Shown here: positions 1 to 8,100 of the stretch, one piece after another
Layout: the number at the start of each line of letters is the position of its first letter
Position numbering within the stretch: position 1 is the stretch's first letter
Origin: an uncultured Chlorobiaceae bacterium
GTDB lineage: Bacteria; Bacteroidota; Chlorobiia; Chlorobiales; Chlorobiaceae
Length of the DNA: 21,250 nt
Assembly: GCA_903929845.1 (NCBI GenBank)
Contig: CAIYWF010000276.1
Location: forward strand, 1 to 21,250
Reading direction: 5' to 3'
The notes under the pieces: generated by a model
Seen by the model: only the letters and a program-made list of their open reading frames with translations
Told to the model about the DNA's origin: nothing
Databases searched by the model: none
Made by a program: the position numbers and the translations under genes

Positions 1-1761
1 ACCGAGATAGTCAATCTTGAGTACTCCGGAGGTTTCAATCCAGTTATTGTCAAACTGGGTAACAACCTGCTTCTCATCATGACCGTCAGAAACTTTTCCT
101 CTGACATGTTCCGGTTCATCAAGATCAAACTCATCGGCGAATTTTCTTACCTCAGTCTCAATCTTGTTCGAGACATAGAGCGGAACCTGCTCTTCAAGTG
201 GACCATCGGTAATAACCACTGCGCCAGCGTGCATTGAAACATTCCGGGCCCGACCTTCAAGAGCGCGAGCATACTCCATAAGCTCCCGAAGTTCCGGAGC
301 GCTTTCGGAAAACTGCTTCAGCTCTCTTGATTCATTCAATGCTTTTTCAAGAGTTATACCTGGCTTGACAGGGACAAGTTTTGCAAGTTTGTCTACCAGC
401 GAAAGCGGAACTTCAAGCACCCTTCCTGCATCCCGAATTGCTGCCTTGGCACCAAACGTACCAATAGCAATCACTTTTGCAACGCTCTCCGTACCATATT
501 TTTCGACCGTATATTCAAGAACTTTCTGCTTGCCGACAGGAGTAAAGTCAATATCAATATCCGGCATCGACGAGCGTTCGGGATTTAAAAACCTCTCAAA
601 CAACAGCTTGTATTTCAACGGGTCAATCCTTGTGATTCCGGTAAGATAGGCAACAATACTCCCTGCCGCCGATCCACGGCCGGGACCAACCGAATAGCCA
701 AGACGCCGGGATGCGGCAATAAGATCGCTGACAATGAGAAAATAGGAGCTGAATCCCATCTTTTCGATAACACCAAGCTCCAGCTCTATTCTCGCACGCA
801 CATCCTCCGCAGTGATTCCATCGGCTTCAGCATCAGCATACTTTTCCTTTGCTCCTTCCCAGGTCAAGTGACGGAGATAGGCAAACTCGTCATGAAAGCC
901 TTCAGGAAGAGGGAAATGCGGCAGGATGGGCTCTTTATTGCTGAAACTGAAGGAACATTTATCGGAAATCAGCAAGGTATTGCTCAGTTCCCGATATTCA
1001 TCGCTGAAAAGAGCGCACATTTCATCAGAAGACTTCAGATAATGGTCGCTTCCGGCAAGTGCCAGCAGATGTTGATTGGAAAGTTTTTCCTTGGTTCGGT
1101 TGGCAACCATTGCCCTGTAGCAGCCAGCATCTTTCCGTTCGAGATAGTGAACATTATTGGTCGCTACCAGTTCGATGGAGAGTTTTTCTGCCAAAGCAAG
1201 GGTCTGCTCATTGAGCTTGTCATCAAAAGGAGTGTTATGGCGCTGCAGTTCAAGATAGAAGTTCTCCCCGAAAATCTCCTGGTAGTAGGCCGCAAAGGTT
1301 TCCGCCTCATCGATGGCCCCGGCAAGAAGCGCCCGGCCTATTCTGCCTGAGGAATATCCGGAAAGAGCGACCAGACCCTCATGACAGGTTTCAAGCAGAC
1401 GGCTCTCAATATGCGGCATACCTTTGACAAAACCCTCCTTGGCCGCCCTTGAAAGTAAAATGCAGAGGTTTCTGTATCCAGCATCATTCTGAACAAGAAG
1501 TACCAGTGAAGGAGAGACAGGAATGCGACTGTGCTGGTGTGCATCGGTTTCTAGCAGCAGAAGCTCACTGCCGATAATAAGCTTGATGCCAACATTTTTT
1601 GCCTCACTGAAAAGCTCCGGCATATTAAACATCGCACAATAATCGGTGACCGCGATACTCTTCATACCAAACTTTACAGCAGCAGAAAAAATCTCATTCG
1701 GAAAAATCGGGCTGCTCTGCATCGAATAATGCGTATGAGCATGTAAATGTATAAAATCCAT
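1..1761 (-). CDS. dnaE: DNA polymerase III alpha subunit, N-terminal half (cut by window edge)
   Basis: Replicative C-family DNA polymerase. The frame starts at an ATG at 1761 and runs off the left edge after 587 codons, roughly half of the usual 1,100-1,200 residues. Residues 5-70 are a PHP domain (HLHAHTHYS, then a TDYCAMF stretch and IIGSE). The palm carries GPGRGSAAGS near residue 360 and the acidic PDIDIDF motif near 400, which holds two of the catalytic aspartates. The visible part ends where the fingers should begin. Several PHP metal-ligand positions are changed (see findings), so the domain is probably structural and proofreading would come from a separate DnaQ-type exonuclease; that is inference. 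It is divergent from the LRR gene, with 304 bases between. A purine-rich AAAGGA lies about 15 bases before the ATG, rather far for a ribosome binding site. Family identity is secure. Confidence 0.95.
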   Translation of the reverse strand, partial: MDFIHLHAHTHYSMQSSPIFPNEIFSAAVKFGMKSIAVTDYCAMFNMPELFSEAKNVGIKLIIGSELLLLETDAHQHSRIPVSPSLVLLVQNDAGYRNLCILLSRAAKEGFVKGMPHIESRLLETCHEGLVALSGYSSGRIGRALLAGAIDEAETFAAYYQEIFGENFYLELQRHNTPFDDKLNEQTLALAEKLSIELVATNNVHYLERKDAGCYRAMVANRTKEKLSNQHLLALAGSDHYLKSSDEMCALFSDEYRELSNTLLISDKCSFSFSNKEPILPHFPLPEGFHDEFAYLRHLTWEGAKEKYADAEADGITAEDVRARIELELGVIEKMGFSSYFLIVSDLIAASRRLGYSVGPGRGSAAGSIVAYLTGITRIDPLKYKLLFERFLNPERSSMPDIDIDFTPVGKQKVLEYTVEKYGTESVAKVIAIGTFGAKAAIRDAGRVLEVPLSLVDKLAKLVPVKPGITLEKALNESRELKQFSESAPELRELMEYARALEGRARNVSMHAGAVVITDGPLEEQVPLYVSNKIETEVRKFADEFDLDEPEHVRGKVSDGHDEKQVVTQFDNNWIETSGVLKIDYLG

Positions 1762-2065
1762 ATCGATAAATATCAATCCTTTGAATGGAAACGAAATTCT
1801 GGCAAGCCGAAAAACAGTAACACAAAAGGCATCACGGCGTTTAAGCTCCAAAGTAGTACATTTTTTCGGTTCTTGCGACCGTATCCCAACCTTCTTCCGG
1901 GTATAATCTTTGCACCTTCTTGCTGCTCATCTTTAATAAAAACGAACAGAAAATTGCCGATAATGTTCACCCTGTGTTATGGCAGTAACGCTTTTTTTCC
2001 TTATTATTTGTATAACTGCTTGCTGGTTTTCTTATTAGTCAATAAAAAACAATACCACTACAATT
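1762..2065. other. Intergenic region between divergent dnaE and LRR gene
   Basis: These 304 bases are AT-rich and should hold the 5' regions of both flanking genes. A TATAAT hexamer is present on the plus strand at 1902-1907, but no good -35 box sits 16-18 bases upstream of it. No convincing promoter pair was found for either gene. An open frame of about 65 codons on the minus strand (1773-1970) has composition typical of a chance frame and no start signal. No tRNA, repeat or strong hairpin was seen. Confidence 0.5.
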
Positions 2066-3265
2066 TTGGAGCAAAACACCTACAATCAATGCCCTGTCTG
2101 CGGCTTCCCTCTCTCTCTAACAAGTGCTATATGCCCTCGATGCGGGAACGACATTTTTGAAGATATCTCCTCTCTTGACCAGCAATCACAGGAGTTGCAC
2201 CATCAGAACATAGAGGAGAAAAAAGCCGAGTGGTATACCCGCTTTACTGAAAAGCTTAATTTCAGCACAGACAACCCCGAGCCTTCTGCTGTAGAAAAAG
2301 TTCAGCCGCAAAGTGCAAGACAGACCATCAACAACAGTGCTGAACTTGAGTTTCTTCGCCACACATCCAGAGCTGATCTCCTGCGGGATGGCGCTCTGCG
2401 AAAAAAGTGGTGGTATACCTTGACCGCTGACTGGAAAGAGATCATTAAAAATGCTATAAAGATAGTCCGGGAGCCGTCTGACCAGGAATTGCTGGAGTTT
2501 TTTGAAACAACACACCTGCGCTGTGACAACCGCAGGATTCATAATCTATTGCCTGTTCGGATACTTGAAAAGCTTCAGCAGCTCCGTTGCGATGAGTCCC
2601 CTGTTGAAAATCTTGAGCCACTTCTCCATCTTAAAAAGCTGCAACGCCTTTATGCATTTGACTGCGACTTTTCATCGCTTGAGCCGCTACGCAACCTTAC
2701 CAGCCTGAAACTTCTCTGGATATCCAGCACACAGGTCAGCTCACTTGAGCCAATCAGTCAGCTCCTTAACCTTGAAGAACTATATTGTTCTGAAACAGGT
2801 ATCAAGGACCTTTCCCCCCTGAAAGAGCTCATCAACCTTGAAAAGCTCAGTTGTTACAAAACAGGCATCGCGTCTCTTCAACCGCTCAGTCACCTCGAAA
2901 ATCTTATTGAGCTTGGCATAGATAATTCCAATATTGACGATGTAACGCCACTCACCGGGCTCAAGAATCTCGAATATCTCCGGTGCAATAAAACAAGAAT
3001 ACAAAGCATTGAACCGCTTCGAGAGCTCACCGATCTTCGAGAGCTGAGCATAGCAAGCACCCCGCTTGAATCTATTGATGCTCTGGAGAAACTTGTCAAC
3101 CTCGAAGAACTTGATATATCGAATACTCTGGTTACCACCATCAGCCCGATCATGCACCTGCAACAACTCGAAAAATTAGAACTTTCGACTGACCGTGTTC
3201 CTGAAGAAGAGCTTGAACACTTCATTGAGCTGCATCCGAATTGCGAAGTGGTACTGAAACCTTAA
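2066..3265 (+). CDS. Zinc-ribbon and leucine-rich-repeat protein, function unknown
   Basis: A 399-residue protein with no recognised specific function. Residues 9-26 form a zinc ribbon with two CxxC knuckles (C9/C12 and C23/C26) ten residues apart. Residues about 35-110 are polar and low in complexity, a likely linker. Residues about 111-167 (WWYTLTADWKEIIKNAIKI onward) look like the cap that often precedes such repeats. Residues 168-365 are nine 22-residue leucine-rich repeats of the SDS22/internalin type (pattern LxxLxxLxxxxTxIxSLxPLxxL), followed by a closing segment. No signal peptide or membrane segment is visible, so it is probably cytoplasmic and binds a protein partner. The start is a TTG at 2066: the frame closes at a TAG at 2036 and no ATG lies between that stop and the zinc ribbon; ATT at 2063 is the other option. 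No Shine-Dalgarno is apparent. It is divergent from dnaE and convergent with ogt. Confidence 0.85.
   Translation: MEQNTYNQCPVCGFPLSLTSAICPRCGNDIFEDISSLDQQSQELHHQNIEEKKAEWYTRFTEKLNFSTDNPEPSAVEKVQPQSARQTINNSAELEFLRHTSRADLLRDGALRKKWWYTLTADWKEIIKNAIKIVREPSDQELLEFFETTHLRCDNRRIHNLLPVRILEKLQQLRCDESPVENLEPLLHLKKLQRLYAFDCDFSSLEPLRNLTSLKLLWISSTQVSSLEPISQLLNLEELYCSETGIKDLSPLKELINLEKLSCYKTGIASLQPLSHLENLIELGIDNSNIDDVTPLTGLKNLEYLRCNKTRIQSIEPLRELTDLRELSIASTPLESIDALEKLVNLEELDISNTLVTTISPIMHLQQLEKLELSTDRVPEEELEHFIELHPNCEVVLKP
2567..3160 (+). repeat. Nine tandem 22-codon leucine-rich repeats inside the LRR gene
   Basis: The encoded repeats follow each other without insertion at exactly 66 bases per unit (residues 168-365). 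Consensus positions are L3, L6, a T/S/D turn near 11, I/V/F at 13, L at 16, P at 18, L at 19 and L at 22. The repetition is clear in the protein but the DNA copies have diverged, which points to an old array rather than a recent tandem expansion. Confidence 0.85.
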
Positions 3266-3324
3266 ACCAAAACCGAAGGACTTCTTGTGTTGCAACCCCA
3301 GGCATGATCCTCGATGACGATTTG

Positions 3325-3353
3325 TGTTGCCCCTCACCATCAGCGGGGCGACA
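3325..3353. terminator. Hairpin between convergent LRR and ogt genes
   Basis: An inverted repeat of nine pairs (TGTTGCCCC with GGGGCGACA, one G-T wobble) closes an 11-base loop. It sits 59 bases past the LRR stop and 19 bases past the ogt stop. The stem is GC-rich but no T-run follows on either strand, so it may be a weak bidirectional terminator or an RNA 3'-end stabiliser. The stem is plain in the sequence; the function is inferred from its position. Confidence 0.45.
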
Positions 3354-3372
3354 TGTCAGCAAGTCCCTCAAG

Positions 3373-3840
3373 TCAGCTCACCCATGACCGTTCAAGCTCA
3401 AGCAACAATTTTTTCAATGCCTGCCCGCCACGATACCCGGCAAGATTGCCGTCGCTGCCGATAACCCTGTGACAGGGAATAAAGACCGGAAGAGGATTCC
3501 GGTGATTTGCCATCCCCACCGCTCTGGAAGCAAGAGGATTTCCGAGAGCAACCGCCACATCTCTGTAGCTTACCGTTGCGCCATAGGGAATTTGGGATAG
3601 AATACGCCACACTCCCTGCATAAAAGGTGTCCCGGCAGGAGCAAGTGGCAGTGAAAACGCTTTCAGGTTACCCGCAAGATATCTGTCCAATTGCAAGAAC
3701 GCCTCCTTAAGTTCTTCCGTTTCAATGCGTTCAATCCCCGCCGGGAGCTTGTCTTTTGCGAAAAAAAGGTTGGTTATGCACCCCTCATGTTCCGCTATTC
3801 CAACATTGCCGATGAGTGTATCGTGAACAGAGAGCTTCAA
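3373..3840 (-). CDS. ogt: Methylated-DNA--protein-cysteine methyltransferase
   Basis: Suicide repair enzyme that moves the alkyl group from O6-alkylguanine in DNA to its own cysteine. The 155-residue protein has the active-site motif IPCHRVI with acceptor C123, then GSDGNLAGYRGG, which forms the alkylguanine pocket. Upstream, PYGATVSYRDVA and ASRAVGMANHRN fit the helix-turn-helix with its arginine finger (R106). Length fits the short Ogt form without an Ada regulatory domain. The best start is a TTG at 3840: an in-frame TGA lies three codons upstream and no in-frame ATG occurs before the body of the domain. It follows pycB on the same strand with a 30-base gap, so read-through from the fumarase-pycB unit is likely. 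The functional link to those genes is unclear. Confidence 0.93.
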   Translation of the reverse strand: MKLSVHDTLIGNVGIAEHEGCITNLFFAKDKLPAGIERIETEELKEAFLQLDRYLAGNLKAFSLPLAPAGTPFMQGVWRILSQIPYGATVSYRDVAVALGNPLASRAVGMANHRNPLPVFIPCHRVIGSDGNLAGYRGGQALKKLLLELERSWVS

Positions 3841-3870
3841 ATGTTTTCATGTTTTCTTCAATCGCCTGTT

Positions 3871-5805
3871 CTATCCAATGGTCATCATGATCTCTCCCAT
3901 TCCTACGGTATCCCCTTTGGCAACTGTAATGGAGAGAATTCTTCCTGCACAGGGAGCCTTGACAGGGTTTTCCATTTTCATTGCTTCAATAACAGCCACC
4001 TCTTCTCCTTCCCGCACCTCTTCACCAACCTTGACGGCGATTGAGAAGACATTGCCCGGCATGACTGCCTGTACGGGTATCCCTGCAGATACCGCTGGTT
4101 CCCCCGGTATTGCAGGTGCAGGAGAAACCTCAGGTGCTGTGATGGATTGTGGATTGATGGCTGATCCTTCAGCAAAAGAGACCGTATAGGGTGAGCCATC
4201 AACAAAAACGTTAAAGTTCCCTGCCATCGAAATGACTTTTGATGCCGAAGGCGCCTGAACTGCCGCTGCAGGCGGCAACTTTGAAAAGAGCTCCTCAAGG
4301 CGGTGGTTTACCTCTTTCTGATGAATGTCGTGTTTGTGAGCTTCGTGGTAAGCTGCCACCACCTCGGCTCTTGGTGTTGCCTTTATTTCAACAGCTATGT
4401 CTGCCTTATAGCGAATGCCTGTTGAGCAATCTCCCTGAAGAAAGGCAATCCCTTTCGCACCGCAAGTTGCTGCGATAAAAATGTTTTCGTCAGTCTGCGG
4501 AATATGGGCGTCCTGGAGCAGCATCTTGTTATAGGCTACGCCAAGTTCAGGGTTTCGGTCGTTGATATCGTGCACATCTTCAATTGTTGGAGGAAGGCCA
4601 AGCTGTTCTGATGCAAGCCGCACAACCTCTTCGTCTGGAGTGGCTGGAGTTTGACCAAAGTAACCCAGCACCATTTTGCCGTAACCATCGGTGATTTTTT
4701 TCCAGTGCCCCTGAATGGTGTTGGCAAATGCCTGCTGAAAATAGAACTGTGAAACCGGGGTGACCGAAGCGCCAAAACCTCCTTTGACAACCACTTCCCG
4801 CATGTTATTGATCACTGCGGGAAAGAGGTGCAGTGTATTGTTGTCGCGCATCATCTGGGTATTGGCCGTGAGTGCGCCGCCGGGCATGGGTGAAAAGGAG
4901 ATCACCGGATTGACGGCTGTCGCTTCGGGGGGCATGTAGTATTTATACATCTGATCGATAAAGAGCGCCTCAACCTCAAGGTATTTTTCCTGATCGATGT
5001 CGAGGGTGTATTCGGTACCCCTTAGCCTCTGCCACATGGTGAGAATATCAACTTCGGCGGTACCTCCACTGACAGGAGCCATGGAAAGATCAATGATATC
5101 AGCTCCTCCGGTAATGGCTGCAAAGTTGCAGGCCACGCCCATTCCTGCGGTATCGTGGGTATGGAACTGGATTTCGGTTCCTTCCGGCAGCATCTTTCTT
5201 GCACCCTTGATGGTCTCATGAACAACAGCTGGAGTTGTTGTTCCTGAGGCGTCCTTGAAGGCGACACTGTCAAAAGGAATTTCGGCATCAAGAATCTCCT
5301 TCAGCTTGTCGAGGTAGAACTGGGGAGTATGGCAGTAGGTTTCAGTCAAGCCCGGCGGAAGACCCATCATGGCAACAACAACCTGGTGCTTGAGCCCGGC
5401 ATTATGGATACATTGCCCGGAATAGGAGAGATTACGGATATCCATCAGGGCATCGAAGTTCCTGATGGTGGTGATACCGTGCTTTTTGAAGAGACGGGCA
5501 TGAAGGTCGATAATATCACGGGATTGTGACACAAGACCGACAACATTGGCGCCTCTTGAAAGCGTCTGGAGGTTGATATCAGGCCCCACAATCTTGCGGG
5601 CAGTATCCATCATGGTAAAAGCATCCTCTTCGCAATAGAAGTAAAGACTCTGAAAGCGGGCTCCCCCTCCTATTTCAAAATTATCGGTGCCAGCGAGAAC
5701 CGCCGCCTCCAAAGCTGGCAGAAAATCTTCCGTTTTTACCCTGGCTCCAAAACATGACTGAAAGCCGTCCCGAAAAGAGACGTCCATAAATCTTATCTTT
5801 TTCAT
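3871..5805 (-). CDS. pycB: Pyruvate carboxylase subunit B / oxaloacetate decarboxylase alpha-type biotin protein
   Basis: Biotin-dependent carboxytransferase, 644 residues. Residues 1-300 form the TIM-barrel carboxyltransferase domain: metal and substrate residues sit in FMDVSFRDGFQS (about 6-17), the lysine of FKDASG is K184, and HTHDTAG (215-221) supplies two metal-binding histidines. A conserved linking domain runs to about residue 520, then a Pro/Ala-rich hinge, then a biotinyl domain with EAMKM, where K610 lies 34 residues from the C-terminus, the normal spacing. No OadB or OadG membrane subunit is adjacent, so in this autotrophic setting I infer the carboxylating role (pyruvate to oxaloacetate) with a biotin carboxylase subunit encoded elsewhere. 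Sodium-pumping decarboxylase remains possible. It lies 50 bases after the fumarase on the same strand, so both probably belong to one reductive TCA cycle transcript. An AAAAGAGAAAG stretch before the ATG may aid ribosome binding. Confidence 0.88.
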   Translation of the reverse strand: MKKIRFMDVSFRDGFQSCFGARVKTEDFLPALEAAVLAGTDNFEIGGGARFQSLYFYCEEDAFTMMDTARKIVGPDINLQTLSRGANVVGLVSQSRDIIDLHARLFKKHGITTIRNFDALMDIRNLSYSGQCIHNAGLKHQVVVAMMGLPPGLTETYCHTPQFYLDKLKEILDAEIPFDSVAFKDASGTTTPAVVHETIKGARKMLPEGTEIQFHTHDTAGMGVACNFAAITGGADIIDLSMAPVSGGTAEVDILTMWQRLRGTEYTLDIDQEKYLEVEALFIDQMYKYYMPPEATAVNPVISFSPMPGGALTANTQMMRDNNTLHLFPAVINNMREVVVKGGFGASVTPVSQFYFQQAFANTIQGHWKKITDGYGKMVLGYFGQTPATPDEEVVRLASEQLGLPPTIEDVHDINDRNPELGVAYNKMLLQDAHIPQTDENIFIAATCGAKGIAFLQGDCSTGIRYKADIAVEIKATPRAEVVAAYHEAHKHDIHQKEVNHRLEELFSKLPPAAAVQAPSASKVISMAGNFNVFVDGSPYTVSFAEGSAINPQSITAPEVSPAPAIPGEPAVSAGIPVQAVMPGNVFSIAVKVGEEVREGEEVAVIEAMKMENPVKAPCAGRILSITVAKGDTVGMGEIMMTIG

Positions 5806-5855
5806 AAACTTTCTCTTTTCATTTAAATGAGCATGACGACCAGCAGAAAAAGGGA

Positions 5856-7439
5856 TCAGTGCGTATCGTTAGCGAATGTGACAAGTTGACGGAACGACTC
5901 CTCTTCTACCAAACTGTGCAGACTGTTGCCATGAGCATCCATGGTGACAATAGCAGGGAATGAACTGACCTCCAGATGCCACATGGCTTCGGGCACGCCC
6001 ATTTCTTCAAGAAAATCGACACCGGTCACCTTTGTAATGCAACGAGCATAATACTGTGCTGCACCTCCGATAGCATTGAGGTAGACTGCTCCATGTTCCT
6101 GCAAACCCTTGAGGGTTTTCGGCCCCATACCGCCTTTTCCGATAATCGCTCTCAATCCAAGTTTTTTGATAACATCAACCTGAAATGGCTCTTCACGAAT
6201 CGACGTAGTCGGACCGGCAGCAGTCACCCGGTAGCTGCCATCATCGTTTTTCATGATAACTGGTCCACAATGGAAGAGAACTCCTCCCGTTGTATCAAGA
6301 CCGGCGGGCAGATCGTGGTGCATGATGTAGTGGTGAAAAGCATCCCTACCTGTATGCATGGTTCCGTTGACAAGAACAACGTCGCCAACCTTGAGACTGC
6401 GTATCTGCTCTTCGGAAACAGGCGCCTGCAGAACAACCTCGTTTCCGGTCAGTGGCATACCCTCACCTTTGGCCATACGTTTGATCTCATCGGCTTCCCT
6501 GTAATACCAGCGCTCAATAGATCCTGTGGTCGGGTCAAGCAGAATGCCAAGCCGTCGGTATGCCCAGCAATTGTAGGCTACTGAAACAAAAAAGCTTGCC
6601 GGAACACGGTGCGATTTACCGATTTTGCAGCCGAAAAGAGTGGTTTTTCCGCCGAATCCCATGGGGCCGATATCCATGGTATTTGCTTTTTCAAGAATTT
6701 CCTGTTCGAGTGCATCAAGTTCGCTGTCGGGGTTGCGGTCGTCAATGGTGCGAAAAAGCTGATTTTTGGCAAGGTCAAAACCGCTGGTACGGTCGCCGCC
6801 AATGCCAACACCAATAACTCCGGGGCTGCATCCCTGACCCTGTGCCTGATAGACGGCATGAAGCAGACATTTGCGCACACCGTCGAGGTCACGCGAAGCG
6901 CTTCCCAAGCCGGGAATAACATCGGGCAGTGAGTACTGAATATTCTTGTTTTCGCAGCCTCCCCCTTTCAGAATCAGTTTCACTTCAATCTCATCCTTTT
7001 CCCAAAGTTCAAAATGAATAACAGGAAAATGGCTGCCAAGATTATTGCCGGAGTTTTTTCCAGTGATGGCATCGACCGCATTGGGGCGAAGCTTGCCGGT
7101 TCGGGATGCTTCCACGACAGCAGCTTCGATCTCCTGTTTCATGAGAAGCTGGTCGGCGCCACGAGGGGTGTGGATAAAAAAGGTTGGCATACCGGTATCC
7201 TGGCAAACTGGTGAAACATTGTCAACGGCCATATCAATATTGACCGAGATGGTTGACATGGCAAGACCGGCCTGGGAGGCTGGATCCTCACGGTCAATAG
7301 CGGCAGCAAGAGCACAACGAACATCACTCGGCAGATTGGCGGATGTTTCAGTAATAAGTGCGAGAATTGATTCCCTGAAATTTTCCATAGCATGTAGAGT
7401 ACTTAAATTGAGAGAAACCTGGTCTGTGGAAAGGGTCAT
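5856..7439 (-). CDS. Fumarate hydratase, class I (iron-sulfur type)
   Basis: Interconverts fumarate and malate; in the reductive TCA cycle it runs from malate to fumarate. Fused single-chain form of about 527 residues. The N-terminal Fumerase domain has SPVCQDTGMP (C79), GGGCENKN (C162), GQGCSPGVIGVGIGGDRT (C204) and LFGCKIG (C271); the [4Fe-4S] ligands are expected among these cysteines, but which ones cannot be settled by eye. The C-terminal domain begins near residue 335 and has AAGPTTSIR, IGKGGMG and NAIGGAAQYYA motifs. I chose the ATG at 7439 because it overlaps the usp stop codon by 4 bases (ATGA), a common arrangement for coupled translation; ATG at 7388 would give a 510-residue protein. 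pycB follows 50 bases downstream. Class I enzymes are oxygen-sensitive, which suits a strict anaerobe. Confidence 0.93.
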   Translation of the reverse strand: MTLSTDQVSLNLSTLHAMENFRESILALITETSANLPSDVRCALAAAIDREDPASQAGLAMSTISVNIDMAVDNVSPVCQDTGMPTFFIHTPRGADQLLMKQEIEAAVVEASRTGKLRPNAVDAITGKNSGNNLGSHFPVIHFELWEKDEIEVKLILKGGGCENKNIQYSLPDVIPGLGSASRDLDGVRKCLLHAVYQAQGQGCSPGVIGVGIGGDRTSGFDLAKNQLFRTIDDRNPDSELDALEQEILEKANTMDIGPMGFGGKTTLFGCKIGKSHRVPASFFVSVAYNCWAYRRLGILLDPTTGSIERWYYREADEIKRMAKGEGMPLTGNEVVLQAPVSEEQIRSLKVGDVVLVNGTMHTGRDAFHHYIMHHDLPAGLDTTGGVLFHCGPVIMKNDDGSYRVTAAGPTTSIREEPFQVDVIKKLGLRAIIGKGGMGPKTLKGLQEHGAVYLNAIGGAAQYYARCITKVTGVDFLEEMGVPEAMWHLEVSSFPAIVTMDAHGNSLHSLVEEESFRQLVTFANDTH

Positions 7440-7930
7440 TCCACAGTAATCTTGGCGGCCGCCTGCTCTTTTACCAGCAGTACTGGAATATCTGAACAAC
7501 GAAATACCTCTTCAGCCACACTGCCCATCATAATCCTTTGCAGACCAGTTCGACCGTGAGAGCCCATAATGATAAGATCAGCACCCCAGGAGTGCGCCTG
7601 CTCAGCAATAACTTTGGGGGCTTCTCCTTTGAGAACGCGGAAATCTGCATTCAAGCCTTTCTTTTTCTCAGCCATGAGTACCCGCGAAAAATTATCTGGA
7701 AGAGCATCTCCATCCTCTTCCGGCTGAACTGCAGGAGTTGCAGGAAGAACAGAAACTGGCGGTTCTTCTGGAGCGACCAAGGGTTTCTCAGGAACAGCTC
7801 CAGAAGACATGATATGCACAAACCTGACATGAGCGCCAACTTTCCGAGCAAATTCAACGGCATAACGCACAGCATTATCCGATGTCGGGGAGTAATCGGT
7901 CGGACAAAGTATCCTTGTAAGATGTATCAT
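7436..7930 (-). CDS. Universal stress protein, UspA family (ATP-binding type)
   Basis: Single-domain Usp protein of about 164 residues. The fold begins with ILCPTDYSPTSDNAVRYA (P-loop aspartate D12), and the C-terminal nucleotide signature is present as G123-2x-G126-9x-G136-S137 (GSHGRTG and GS), which marks the ATP-binding branch. Residues 43-75 are an unusual proline- and glutamate-rich insertion. ATG at 7930 is preferred because it starts directly at the first strand of the fold; a TTG at 7978 would add 16 residues with no counterpart. No clear Shine-Dalgarno is seen. The stop overlaps the fumarase start by 4 bases, so this is probably the first gene of a usp-fumarase-pycB-ogt transcript. 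An AT-rich block at about 7980-8006 lies in its upstream region. The cellular signal is unknown. Confidence 0.9.
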   Translation of the reverse strand: MIHLTRILCPTDYSPTSDNAVRYAVEFARKVGAHVRFVHIMSSGAVPEKPLVAPEEPPVSVLPATPAVQPEEDGDALPDNFSRVLMAEKKKGLNADFRVLKGEAPKVIAEQAHSWGADLIIMGSHGRTGLQRIMMGSVAEEVFRCSDIPVLLVKEQAAAKITVE

Positions 7931-8030
7931 AACGGTTAGTTGACTACATGAATGTGATGAAGCGGCATATTTCTGCAATGAATTTTTAATTTACATTTTT
8001 TTTAAAGGAATCCATTCGACCTCACGATTC

Positions 8031-8059
8031 TTGTCTGCTTCGGTTCCCTCCTGTATATT
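8031..8059 (+). promoter_or_regulatory. Candidate sigma-70 promoter for the phosphotransferase/kinase gene
   Basis: TTGTCT at 8031-8036 and TATATT at 8054-8059 are separated by 17 bases; they match the consensus hexamers at 4 of 6 and 5 of 6 positions. Transcription would begin near 8066, leaving a leader of about 35 bases before the ATG at 8101. No other pair in this 170-base divergent region looks as good in this direction. Confidence 0.45.
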
Positions 8060-8074
8060 GATAAAATGAAAGTT

Positions 8075-8096
8075 TTTTCAGCATTTTCACTGAAAA
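8075..8096 (+). promoter_or_regulatory. Leader hairpin just before the kinase start codon
   Basis: TTTTCAG (8075-8081) pairs with CTGAAAA (8090-8096) around an 8-base loop, ending four bases before the ATG at 8101. There is no Shine-Dalgarno sequence in this leader. The hairpin occupies the place where a ribosome would land, so it could reduce or regulate initiation. The pairing is visible; the role is inference, and a 7-pair AT-rich stem may be weak. Confidence 0.3.
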
Positions 8097-8100
8097 CCTT

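Noticed and set aside
868..1350. 160-codon plus-strand frame
   Set aside because: It lies wholly antisense to dnaE, whose own frame shows conserved polymerase motifs.
1773..1970. Open frame of 65 codons on the minus strand just upstream of dnaE
   Set aside because: No start signal or recognisable domain; its residue mix looks like chance translation of AT-rich spacer.
1747..2160. Open frame of 137 codons on the plus strand across the dnaE-LRR spacer
   Set aside because: It overlaps both the dnaE start and the first part of the LRR gene in another frame, and its translation is low in complexity with no motif.
5976..6584. 202-codon plus-strand frame opposite the fumarase
   Set aside because: Antisense shadow of a well-conserved gene; no domain or ribosome binding site.
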